A stretch of DNA of 64,000 nucleotides from Kribbella qitaiheensis (lineage in GTDB: Bacteria > Actinomycetota > Actinomycetes > Propionibacteriales > Kribbellaceae). Positions 42,855 through 50,791 of the stretch are shown piece by piece. A program made the position numbers and the translations under genes. The notes beneath the pieces were generated by a model, which made no database searches, was not told the origin of the DNA, and was given only the letters and a program-made list of their open reading frames with translations. The DNA is taken from assembly GCF_014217565.1 (NCBI RefSeq), contig NZ_CP043661.1, positions 6,882,001 to 6,946,000 of the forward strand, written 5' to 3'. Each line of letters starts with the position of its first letter. Position 1 is the stretch's first letter.

Positions 42855-44848
42855 GGCCACCGCGCAGACTCCGTACTGCGCTGACGACCCTGGCTGTCAG
42901 CACGATCCTCTTCTGCCAAACAGCCCTGGCCGCCGACCCCAACACCGGCCCCACCAACCCCACCGGCTTCGCCGACCTCCTCCCCACCCCAGACCTAACC
43001 CACGGCGACACCCGAACCCTCTTCGAACAATTCAGCCCCATGGTCTACGGGCTCGATTTCGACACGAGCATTCGGGATCCGCTGCAGGCAGTGTTCAACG
43101 GGTATGCGCATCTGGTGATGATGTACATCGTTGCCATCACTAGGGGCGCGATCTCGGTCGGCTGGTGGCTCTTCTCCTTCACAGACGTCAAGCCGCTGAC
43201 GGATGCGACCGCTACCACCATCGGTGCGACCAGCACCCAGTTGGTTGGGTGGCTACTACCCTCTGCGCTCGCATTCGGTGCAATCGCGGCATATGCGCAA
43301 CGGCGGAGCAGTGGAAGTGCGCTCGGACAGTTGGTGTGGGTAATGGTCGCGGGCGTGCTGAGCATCAGCTTCGCGCTCGCTCCGGCGACCTGGCTCAAGG
43401 GAGTAGACGGCGCCCGGCAACTGGGGGCCGGAGCGGTGATGAGTGCCTCGTCCGACGCGATGGGGCCAACCATGCAAAGCCCGATCGCCTGGCCGGAGCC
43501 AGGATTCAGTGGCAACTCGCGCGATAACTTGCTGAGGAAATCCGCAGACGCGAGTTGGCGCGGATTCGCTGTCACGCCGTGGTGCATTGCTGAATTCGGG
43601 TCGCTTGCGGCCTGCCAGCGATACGGCAAGGGGATGCTGGAGGCAGGTACAGATTCCGACGCCCGAAATAAGTACATCGACTCGGTCGTGACTCCCGCGG
43701 AAGGTGGCGGCGACGCGGCGACCGTGAAATGGACCAAGGGGGACAACGCCTTTGGTCGCGTCGGAGTCGTCATGCTGGCAGCCATTGCTGCCACGCTGTT
43801 CGCCTTCCTGAACATCGCGTTGGCGTTTACCGCATTGATGGCGTTCGTGGGATGTCTGCTGTTGCTCGTCGTCGGTGTATTTTTCGCCTGCCTTTGGATC
43901 ATTCCGGGTCGGCCTCGACAATGGGGATTGAACTGGTTCGAGGCGCTCATCGGCTTGGTCCTACAGTCATTCCTGGCGATGCTTGTGTTCGGTACGGCTC
44001 TCACCCTGGTCACGGCGGTCTTCAGTTTGAGCGGCAGCCTCGGATGGTTGCCGGTCAGTGGTCTGGCGATCGCCGTCCTGATCGCGGGATTCAGGCTGCG
44101 CCGCCTCTTGGACAACCTGACCTCGATGATGAGGCCCGGTGCGGGCAGCATGATGCTCGGCGGACTTGCTCGTCGGGGAGCTACCGGTGCGGTCCGGCGA
44201 CTGCTGGGCGCGTTGGGCAGCCGCGGAGCGGCCCCCGCGCTGACGGAACGGAATCGGGACCGCAATACCTCCAGCGAAGCTGGAACACAGCGAGTTTCGT
44301 CGGTTCGGGTCTACAGGCAGGCACCTGCAGCGGGCGCTCTAGCTCGTGCGGGCGCTGGTAGTAGTCCTTACGAACTGACTGCTGGACCCGATCGGCGGAA
44401 GGCCGACGGTGGCACGGGGACAGTTGGTGGAGCGGCTGCTGGGCAGGGCGCTGCGGGAGGTTCGGGGCGCGGGACCAGCACGAGTCCGACGCGATCGACC
44501 TCAGCGCTGAACCTTGCCCGGGCAAGGGGGCAGTCGAGAACTGAAGGTCGCCGGACGATCTCGGTGTCGGCTGCTAGCGCGGCGCCGGCGACCGCCTCCA
44601 GTGGTGGCTCGGCGAAGGCAGGATCGGCCGAGGCGAAGGGCCGCCACTCCCGACGTCCGCAACCAAGTACTGGCGGCGACGTTCGGTACGAGCCGCGGAT
44701 CAGCGCGCCCTCGGCAAGCCTGCGGGAGGGGCCGCCGAAGGCTCCGAGGATCCGGCGTCGGTCGCCTGGTCAGCAGCAGCGTCGCTTCCGTGAGTACTCC
44801 GCGTTCACGAAAGACGGCGTGACCGTCCACGTACCTACGCGCAGGTGA
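42851..44848 (+). CDS. VirB6/TrbL-like polytopic channel protein
   Basis: A 665-residue protein with a signal-like first segment (LAVSTILFCQTALAADP), then about six or seven membrane helices between residues ~85 and ~430 (LVMMYIVAITRGAISVGWWL, GVVMLAAIAATLFAFLNIAL, FVGCLLLLVVGVFFACLWII) and a ~230-residue basic, Ser/Gly/Ala-rich cytosolic tail. This is the TrbL/VirB6 channel layout. Codon usage changes sharply near 43040: before it almost every codon ends in C, after it G- and T-ending codons are frequent. Confidence 0.85.
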   Translation: MRPPRRLRTALTTLAVSTILFCQTALAADPNTGPTNPTGFADLLPTPDLTHGDTRTLFEQFSPMVYGLDFDTSIRDPLQAVFNGYAHLVMMYIVAITRGAISVGWWLFSFTDVKPLTDATATTIGATSTQLVGWLLPSALAFGAIAAYAQRRSSGSALGQLVWVMVAGVLSISFALAPATWLKGVDGARQLGAGAVMSASSDAMGPTMQSPIAWPEPGFSGNSRDNLLRKSADASWRGFAVTPWCIAEFGSLAACQRYGKGMLEAGTDSDARNKYIDSVVTPAEGGGDAATVKWTKGDNAFGRVGVVMLAAIAATLFAFLNIALAFTALMAFVGCLLLLVVGVFFACLWIIPGRPRQWGLNWFEALIGLVLQSFLAMLVFGTALTLVTAVFSLSGSLGWLPVSGLAIAVLIAGFRLRRLLDNLTSMMRPGAGSMMLGGLARRGATGAVRRLLGALGSRGAAPALTERNRDRNTSSEAGTQRVSSVRVYRQAPAAGALARAGAGSSPYELTAGPDRRKADGGTGTVGGAAAGQGAAGGSGRGTSTSPTRSTSALNLARARGQSRTEGRRTISVSAASAAPATASSGGSAKAGSAEAKGRHSRRPQPSTGGDVRYEPRISAPSASLREGPPKAPRIRRRSPGQQQRRFREYSAFTKDGVTVHVPTRR

Positions 44849-44854
44849 TTGACG

Positions 44855-45790
44855 ATGCCACGCAAGCGGCGCGATACACCTGATCGTCGGGAGGGATCGA
44901 GCAACAGTGCTGGGGACCGGGCCGGCAAGCGTGAGGGATCCGCCGACTACGACCAGTCGTCAGATCGCCCGCAGCCTCAAGCGCCCGACGGTTGGCGATC
45001 GTTGATGCGCTCCGACTACGAGTACCCGGACGATCTCGACGAGCTTGACGGGCGTAGTCGCCGCCGGGCCAAGAAGAACTGGCGACGTGATGACCATGCC
45101 CAGCGGATGGACTGGCTTCGAAACCAGCGCCAGGCTGAGCCGACGAGCCCGATAGTCGTCGTGGTGGTCGTGGTCCTGCTGGCGATCGTGATCCTCGGGC
45201 TTGGTGGAGGCTTGCCGCGGATCCTCGGCGGCGACGACTCATCGGACAAGAAGCCGGTGGGTCTCCTGACTCCTGGCCAGTCTGTGGTGCTCCCAACAGC
45301 GCCTACTTCGAGTGAATCTTCCACCGACCTCCCGGTCGGCGGTCCGTCGACGGTTCTGACGACACCACCGCCGCAGACGAACCGACCCGGCGCCGGCGTA
45401 ACTGCCAAAGCGTCGGAGGTGGTCGGCGCTTGGGCACGCGAGTTCTACACCCGTGATCCGGCCGCCGAGACCTATGCGGCGTTGGTTGCCAAGTGTGCGA
45501 AGTACATGACGCCTGAGGTTGCCGCGAGCTTCAGCTCGGCCGGTGACCCTACCTATGAGGCGCTCAAGAACGACGGTGGCAAGTCGACGGTGCTCGCGGC
45601 GCCTGTCAGCTCTCCGATGCCGGACGCCGCGCCGGTGGATACGCCGACCAGGATCACCCGCTTCGTCAAGGTCACCATCAACGTCACCGGCAAGGGTGCC
45701 CAGCGATTCGACGTTCCTCTTCTCGTCACGGTGATCGGTCAGAACGACCAATGGCTGATCAGCGACGTATCGGGCGGGACCGGCCCATGA
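44855..45790 (+). CDS. Membrane-anchored accessory protein of the T4SS-like operon
   Basis: A protein of about 311 residues: a charged cytosolic N-terminus (MPRKRRDTPDRREG), one transmembrane segment made of a Val run (IVVVVVVVLLAIVILGLGGG), a Ser/Thr/Pro linker and an extracytoplasmic domain (VVGAWAREFYTRDPAAETYAALVAKCAKYM) resembling NTF2-like/VirB8-type folds. ATG 44855 is preferred over TTG 44849. No enzyme motif is seen. A structural role in the envelope complex is inferred from context. Confidence 0.78.
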   Translation: MPRKRRDTPDRREGSSNSAGDRAGKREGSADYDQSSDRPQPQAPDGWRSLMRSDYEYPDDLDELDGRSRRRAKKNWRRDDHAQRMDWLRNQRQAEPTSPIVVVVVVVLLAIVILGLGGGLPRILGGDDSSDKKPVGLLTPGQSVVLPTAPTSSESSTDLPVGGPSTVLTTPPPQTNRPGAGVTAKASEVVGAWAREFYTRDPAAETYAALVAKCAKYMTPEVAASFSSAGDPTYEALKNDGGKSTVLAAPVSSPMPDAAPVDTPTRITRFVKVTINVTGKGAQRFDVPLLVTVIGQNDQWLISDVSGGTGP

Positions 45791-45809
45791 TCGCCACGCG
45801 GGAGGTTTG

Positions 45810-46946
45810 ATGTTCGACGAGCGCGATCTCGGCAGGGCGGTCACCTTTGCGAGCAGAGGCATCTTGCTCAAGGTGGGAGGCGTGCTTGCGCTGGTGGGTG
45901 TTGTGAGCCTGCTGATGCTTGCTCCCTTCGGGGGCGGGACCACGTCACAGGCAGCCTGCTCGCCGCTGGCGCCAGGTCAGGCAGGCGATCCGCGGGCAAA
46001 CGGTCCGTTGCGTGGCATTCAGGTCGGCTTCGCGAAGATCATCGATGAAGTGGCCGTTCGTCGAGGTCTGCCCGGTCAAGCGACCTTGGTGGCGCTGATG
46101 ACGGCACTTCAGGAATCACAGCTGATGAATCTGACCTACGGCGACAGGGACTCGGTCGGCCTGTTCCAGCAGCGGCCGACGGCCGGCTGGGGCACGGTGA
46201 CGGAGCTCCTCGACCCTCGATACTCGACCAATGCCTTCTTCGGGGGAGCTGAAGCACCGGACCCGCCTGGGTTGGTCGACATCGACGGGTGGCCTTCGAT
46301 GTCGTACAACGATGCTGCTCAGGCCGTCCAGGTTTCAGGACATCCGGACTATTACGCCAAGCACGAACAAGATGCCAGAGACATTGCGGCAGCAGCGGGA
46401 ATCGACCTGAACCGATCAGGGGATCCGTACGCCGGCCGGGCCGGTACTTCGCCAGCGAACGAAGGCAACGAGAACTTCGCCGAGGACAATGATTGTGGGC
46501 AGGGACTGGTAGCAGGCAAACCGGTGAACGGTGTCTGGCCCGCACAGGACGCGACTGTGACAGATCCGTCTGGCACAGGCGGCTTGGTCACTCCACGAAC
46601 TGCTGCCTGGGTGGCGCAGGCCAGGCAGGCACTCGGAACGCTCAGCCTGAGCTGCTGGGACGCGCACGTTTGGAACCCCACGAGTGATCACCCCAAGGGG
46701 CGGGCTTGTGACGTGATGGTCGGAGCCGACGCGCGGAAATCTCCGACCGCCAAGGCAAAGGGCGACCAGATCGCCAACTGGGCTGTCCAGACGGCTGGGC
46801 AAACAGGCATTCACTACGTGATCTGGTACGGGAAGATCTGGTCTGCGCGCCGCGGTACCTGGATTCCGTACAACGGAGGCGGCGTCTACAACCCCACCGA
46901 CGCGACCGGCGGACACTTCGACCACGTCCATGTCTCGCTGTGGTGA
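45810..46946 (+). CDS. Cell-wall hydrolase-like protein with ARB_07466-type C-terminal domain
   Basis: A 378-residue exported protein with a membrane segment (ILLKVGGVLALVGVVSLLML). A lysozyme-like region contains ATLVALMTALQESQLMNLTYGDRDSVGLFQQRP (Glu in QES as candidate acid). The C-terminal region SCWDAHVWNPTSDHPKGRACDVMVG with HYVIWYGKIWSARRG is the ARB_07466/VldE-like domain, with His/Asp residues as in LAS-type peptidases. It would open peptidoglycan for the envelope complex, like the TcpG/VirB1 partners of conjugation systems. GGGAGG precedes ATG 45810. Confidence 0.85.
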   Translation: MFDERDLGRAVTFASRGILLKVGGVLALVGVVSLLMLAPFGGGTTSQAACSPLAPGQAGDPRANGPLRGIQVGFAKIIDEVAVRRGLPGQATLVALMTALQESQLMNLTYGDRDSVGLFQQRPTAGWGTVTELLDPRYSTNAFFGGAEAPDPPGLVDIDGWPSMSYNDAAQAVQVSGHPDYYAKHEQDARDIAAAAGIDLNRSGDPYAGRAGTSPANEGNENFAEDNDCGQGLVAGKPVNGVWPAQDATVTDPSGTGGLVTPRTAAWVAQARQALGTLSLSCWDAHVWNPTSDHPKGRACDVMVGADARKSPTAKAKGDQIANWAVQTAGQTGIHYVIWYGKIWSARRGTWIPYNGGGVYNPTDATGGHFDHVHVSLW

Positions 46947-47000
46947 CGAGGGTCGTAGTTTGTTCCATGGTGATCCCCCGCCCGAGGAAGCGAGCGTGCA

Positions 47001-48029
47001 ATGACCGGCCCGCATGATCCGAACGATCAGAACGGCCCGACGGGCCAAGGCCCCTGGCAACCAACCGAACCCCCGTACTTCGGTGGCCCAAGCCCGCTCC
47101 CGCCGCCACCACCCCGAGCCCAGTTGCCGCCCAGCGGTGGAACACAGCCGACGGCTCGCGGACGGGTCGAGATCTCCGCTGCGACAGCACTCCTCTCGGC
47201 TGTGCCGTGGTTCTTCTGGAGTTTCGTGGTCGTCTCGTGGTTGGCAGGGATTGTCGGCTTCGGGTGGGGCTGGATCCTCGTCGCCCTGTGGGTTCTGTCC
47301 GGTGCCGTGGTCTTCCTTCGGTCGGTCGAGGATCTGGTCGCCCGGTATTTGTTCAGACTGCGGAAGCCAACTTTGGTAGAGCAGCAGAGGCTTGTTCCCG
47401 TCTGGCAGCAGGCGTCTGTACGCGCTGGTGTCGATACTGCCAAGTACTTTCTATGGATTCAGGAGTCAGACGAGGTCAATGCGAGTCCGACTCCTGGTCA
47501 CACCGTCGCTGTCACCAGGTGGGCTCTGTACACGTTGCCTGGCTCGCACCTGGAGGCAGTCATCGCGCACGAGTTGAGCCACCATCTAGGCGGTCGAACT
47601 TGGTTGAGTCTGCTCAGCTTCTGGTATTCGATCCCAGCGCGGTGCGCCTTGATCGCGGTGCGGGCGATCGTGCGGCTGATGAGGGCGGTTCCGGCCGTCG
47701 GATGTGCCATTGGCGGCTTCCTCCTGATCGCGTACCTCGGCATCCTCCTCGCGGTGCTGACCTTCGGCAAAAGCATCACGTTCCCGCTTCTGTTCTTGAC
47801 TCCGTTCGTCGCTCCGCCGATTCTTGCCTGGCTGAGTCGGCGAGAGGTCAAGCAGGCGGACCGGCGGGCGGCGGTCATGGGGTATGGCGCGACGTTGGTG
47901 CAGGTGTTCTATGGATGGCAGATGCAGCATCAGCAGACGTTGGGGCGGGGCGGCAGTCGGCGGTCGCAGTTGATGTCGAGCACGCCGTCAGTGGTGGAGC
48001 GCGTTCAGGCGCTGGAGGGCAGCGGCTAG
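47001..48029 (+). CDS. M48-family membrane zinc metalloprotease
   Basis: A 342-residue protein: a Pro/Gly-rich N-terminus of ~50 residues, transmembrane helices (ALLSAVPWFFWSFVVVSWLAG and GWILVALWVLSGAVVFL), the zinc motif HELSHH (His190, Glu191, His194) and further helices (CAIGGFLLIAYLGILLAVL). This is the HtpX/Oma1-like M48 layout, for quality control or processing of membrane proteins. It lies 54 bases after the hydrolase gene on the same strand and is probably the last gene of the T4SS-like operon. Confidence 0.88.
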   Translation: MTGPHDPNDQNGPTGQGPWQPTEPPYFGGPSPLPPPPPRAQLPPSGGTQPTARGRVEISAATALLSAVPWFFWSFVVVSWLAGIVGFGWGWILVALWVLSGAVVFLRSVEDLVARYLFRLRKPTLVEQQRLVPVWQQASVRAGVDTAKYFLWIQESDEVNASPTPGHTVAVTRWALYTLPGSHLEAVIAHELSHHLGGRTWLSLLSFWYSIPARCALIAVRAIVRLMRAVPAVGCAIGGFLLIAYLGILLAVLTFGKSITFPLLFLTPFVAPPILAWLSRREVKQADRRAAVMGYGATLVQVFYGWQMQHQQTLGRGGSRRSQLMSSTPSVVERVQALEGSG

Positions 48030-48110
48030 CGCACCTCGGCCGATGCGATGAAGCTTTTCCGATAGTGATTGGTGAGCAGCTCGATTCCTTTGGAGTCGGG
48101 CTGTTCTGCG

Positions 48111-49205
48111 TTAGTTAGGGGTGGTGAGGAATTCGAGGGTGGGGGTGGTGGTGGGGGAGAGGAAGGTGAGGAGGGCGTGGGCTTCTGTTTCTATTTGGGG
48201 GTGGGTGGAGTAGGGGATTGGGGTTATGGGGGTGATGGTGAGGTGGGATTTGGTGATGGTGTAGGTGGCGGTGGGGTGGCCGTTTTGGAGGAGGGTGGGC
48301 TTGATGATTCCGTTTTTGGTGAAGATGTGGGGGCGGGCGGAGTCGGGGAGGATTCGGGTTCGGTTGGTGTGGGAGAGGTAGAGGTTGTCGAAGGCGGGGA
48401 GGAAACGGATGGGGGCGGGGGTGTCCGGGTCGGGGAGGGTGATGGTGGGGAGGTCGTAGAGGGGGCGGGTGGAGTCCTCTTGGTGGTAGGTGCGGAGTTT
48501 GGGGCCTAGGCGGTCGAAGATTTCTGTGAGGTGGGTCAGGCCGGACCATTGCTGCATGTCTAGAGGGGTGGCGGGGCCGTAGGCGGCTAGGTAGCGGAGG
48601 ACCAGGGTCTCGAGGGTGTGTGGGGTGAGGGGGCGGTTCAGCCAGGACTCGAGGGTGGTGATGATGGGGTTGCCGCCTTTGCCCCAGAGGCCTCGGGGTG
48701 GGACCTGTACGCCGGCGATTAGGTCGCGGGCTGCGCGGGAGAGGGTGGCTGGGTCGTGGCTGGGGAACTCCTGGGCGAGGGACGTGCCTAGGGAGGCAGC
48801 GTCGAGGGGTGAGGTTGAGAGCAGGCGGTGGGCGGTTGCGGCCAGGGCGTCGAGATCGAGGGTGGCTCGGAGCGGGGCGAGGGTTTGGTTCGAGGCCAGT
48901 AGCCGCTGGTGCATGTCGCGCAGGAGGGGATAGATGCCTAGGGCATCGGATGCGGTGACCAGGTGGATGGTGCCACGCATCAGGCCGAGGCGGACGACCG
49001 ATCGGTCGGTCATCAGGTCGACGAGTTCGGCCGGGGTGAAATTGGTGAGGCGGGTCCAGAGGCCGGTGTAGGGGGCGAGGGGGGCCTGGGACTGCATGCC
49101 GGTGAGGTGTTCGATCGCTTCCAGGGCGGTTGCGGGGTGGCGTTCGAGGAGCCACTGGCGGTCGAGGGTGGCGCGGTTCAGCGCGCGCCGGGAAAGAGTT
49201 GTCAC
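48111..49205 (-). CDS. Winged-helix DNA-binding domain protein (HTH_42 family), paralog 1
   Basis: A 364-residue protein of the HTH_42/YcaQ-like family. The N-terminal LSRRALNRATLDRQWLLER and AIEHLTGMQSQAPLAPYTGLW are diagnostic; GLWGKGGNPIITTLESWL, VLRYLAAYGPATPLDMQQWSG and RFLPAFDNLYLSHTNR follow. E. coli YcaQ (AlkX) is a DNA interstrand-crosslink glycosylase; these shorter actinobacterial relatives are poorly characterised. The last ~120 codons are nearly all C-ending and CCC/ACC-rich, giving very G-rich runs on the plus strand. Confidence 0.88.
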   Translation of the reverse strand: MTTLSRRALNRATLDRQWLLERHPATALEAIEHLTGMQSQAPLAPYTGLWTRLTNFTPAELVDLMTDRSVVRLGLMRGTIHLVTASDALGIYPLLRDMHQRLLASNQTLAPLRATLDLDALAATAHRLLSTSPLDAASLGTSLAQEFPSHDPATLSRAARDLIAGVQVPPRGLWGKGGNPIITTLESWLNRPLTPHTLETLVLRYLAAYGPATPLDMQQWSGLTHLTEIFDRLGPKLRTYHQEDSTRPLYDLPTITLPDPDTPAPIRFLPAFDNLYLSHTNRTRILPDSARPHIFTKNGIIKPTLLQNGHPTATYTITKSHLTITPITPIPYSTHPQIETEAHALLTFLSPTTTPTLEFLTTPN

Positions 49206-49233
49206 GCTACGAACCTTCCGGTGAGCGGGTGGG

Positions 49234-50550
49234 TCATCCGAGGAATCTGATCTCGGCGGCGGAGCTCGCAGAAGCGGCGGTGGGCGAAGAGGTGGCGGAG
49301 GGCGAAGAAGCGGCGGTGGGCGAGGAGGCGGCGGTGGGCGAAGGCGCGGCGGTGGGTGAAGGCGCGGCGGAGGGCGAAGAGGTGGCGGTGGCCGAAGAAG
49401 CAGCGGAGGGCGACGAGGCGGAGGCCGCGGAGGAGCCGGAGGCTGAGGGTGCGGCCGAGCCAGGGGTCGAGGTCGAGCTCGAGGGTGCGGCGAACGACAG
49501 TAGGCCGGTGGCTTCGGTTGTGATGGAGGCTCGGGCTTGGGCGGTTAGTTTGGCGAGGGGTTCGATCTCCAGTACGGCGGGCTTCCTGCCGCGCTTGAGG
49601 AGTTTCCACATTGCGGTGACGCGACCGTCCCAGAGGACCGAGCCGCGGGTGAGCACCTCGGAGATCTGGAGGCGTTCGCGTTGGGCGTCGGCGATCCAGC
49701 GGTTCCGGTCGGCGTGGCCCAGCAGGAGGTTGTCGTACTCCGGGAGGAAGCGGGTGGGGACGGAGAGGTCCTCGGGTGGGAGTTCGATCGTGGGGAGGTC
49801 GAAGAGTTCCCGGCCGGTGGATGCGTCCGTGTAGGTGCGGAGGTCCAGGCGTTCGAAAACCTCGGCTAGACGGGTGAGGCCGGACCAGGACTGGGCGTCG
49901 GCGACCGAGGCGGGCCCGAAGGCTGCGAGGTAACGCAGTACGAGCTGGTCGATGGAAGGCGAGGGGTTCGGGGGAGAGCCCAGCCAGAGGGAGGCGGTGG
50001 ACATCGTGGGGTTGCCGCCCTTGCCCCAGACGCCCCGGGGCGGGATCTGGACGGTGGGGAGCAGGCAGCGTACGGCGTGTGCGAGGGACGGGGCGTCGCG
50101 ATCGGGCCAGAGCGGCTGGAGGTGTTCGCGGAGCTCGGATGCCGTCGCGGGTGAGGTCGCCATCCTGGCTGTGCCGGCGGCCAGCACGGCGTCCAGGTCG
50201 AGGCCTTCCAGGCGTTTGCGGCCGTAGGTCTGGTTCGCGAAGACCTCTCGCTCGAGGCGGGGTTGCACGAGCGGCCGGATCGCCAGGAAGTCGCGGCTCG
50301 AAATCAGGTGGATCGTTGCCCTCATCATCGAACCGCGGACGGCCTGCCGATCTTCGAGCAGCCCTGCCAGTTCGGACGGTTCGAAGGAGACCAGGCGCGA
50401 CCACAAGCCGACGTACGGCGAGAGGGGGATCTGGGCCTGCATGCCGACCAGGTGCTCGATCGCCTCCAACGCGGAAGCGCTACGGCGCTCGATCAACCAT
50501 TGCCGCTCCAGGGTGGCGCGGTTCAGGGCTCGCAGACTCAACTTCGACAT
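49234..50550 (-). CDS. Winged-helix DNA-binding domain protein (HTH_42 family), paralog 2 with repeat tail
   Basis: A 438-residue tandem paralog of the downstream gene (LSLRALNRATLERQWLIERR and AIEHLVGMQAQIPLSPYVGLW match closely). After the domain end (EATGLLSFAAP) it carries ~70 residues of Ser/Ala/Pro/Thr repeats (PSPTAASSPTAASSPSA) before the short natural terminus AEIRFLG, where paralog 1 reads LEFLTTPN. The insertion is thus a repeat expansion inside the last strand. The two genes are 28 bases apart and probably one operon. Confidence 0.88.
   Translation of the reverse strand: MSKLSLRALNRATLERQWLIERRSASALEAIEHLVGMQAQIPLSPYVGLWSRLVSFEPSELAGLLEDRQAVRGSMMRATIHLISSRDFLAIRPLVQPRLEREVFANQTYGRKRLEGLDLDAVLAAGTARMATSPATASELREHLQPLWPDRDAPSLAHAVRCLLPTVQIPPRGVWGKGGNPTMSTASLWLGSPPNPSPSIDQLVLRYLAAFGPASVADAQSWSGLTRLAEVFERLDLRTYTDASTGRELFDLPTIELPPEDLSVPTRFLPEYDNLLLGHADRNRWIADAQRERLQISEVLTRGSVLWDGRVTAMWKLLKRGRKPAVLEIEPLAKLTAQARASITTEATGLLSFAAPSSSTSTPGSAAPSASGSSAASASSPSAASSATATSSPSAAPSPTAAPSPTAASSPTAASSPSATSSPTAASASSAAEIRFLG
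49270..49440 (-). repeat. Coding minisatellite of about 18-bp units
   Basis: On the plus strand, degenerate units of GGCGGTGGGCGAAGAGGC type recur about nine times. They encode the Ser-Pro-Thr-Ala-Ala/Ser-Ser repeats of the winged-helix paralog 2. Units differ by single substitutions and frame is kept, which indicates expansion under coding constraint. Length polymorphism between strains is likely. Confidence 0.8.
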
Positions 50551-50791
50551 GCCTGATCCTCTCCTACGGTCGGGACCAACCTTAGGAAGAGATCAGGCCA
50601 GTTCCTGTCCTCCACTCGTGGCGGAACTGGGCCGACGACACCATCGAAGACCAGCCGCGAAAACTAGATGTTTTCCCTTGCCCCGCCGCAATGACGCCAG
50701 GTTTTGCTTCCCAGCGGGGTGTTCGGCGAACTAGGGTCGCGACGGATCGTAGTCGTACCACCACGGTCGTCCACCTTGGGAGGGAATGAGT

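Noticed and set aside
37371..48029. Integrative conjugative element with att sites
   Set aside because: No integrase, relaxase, tRNA target or flanking direct repeats were found in the window.
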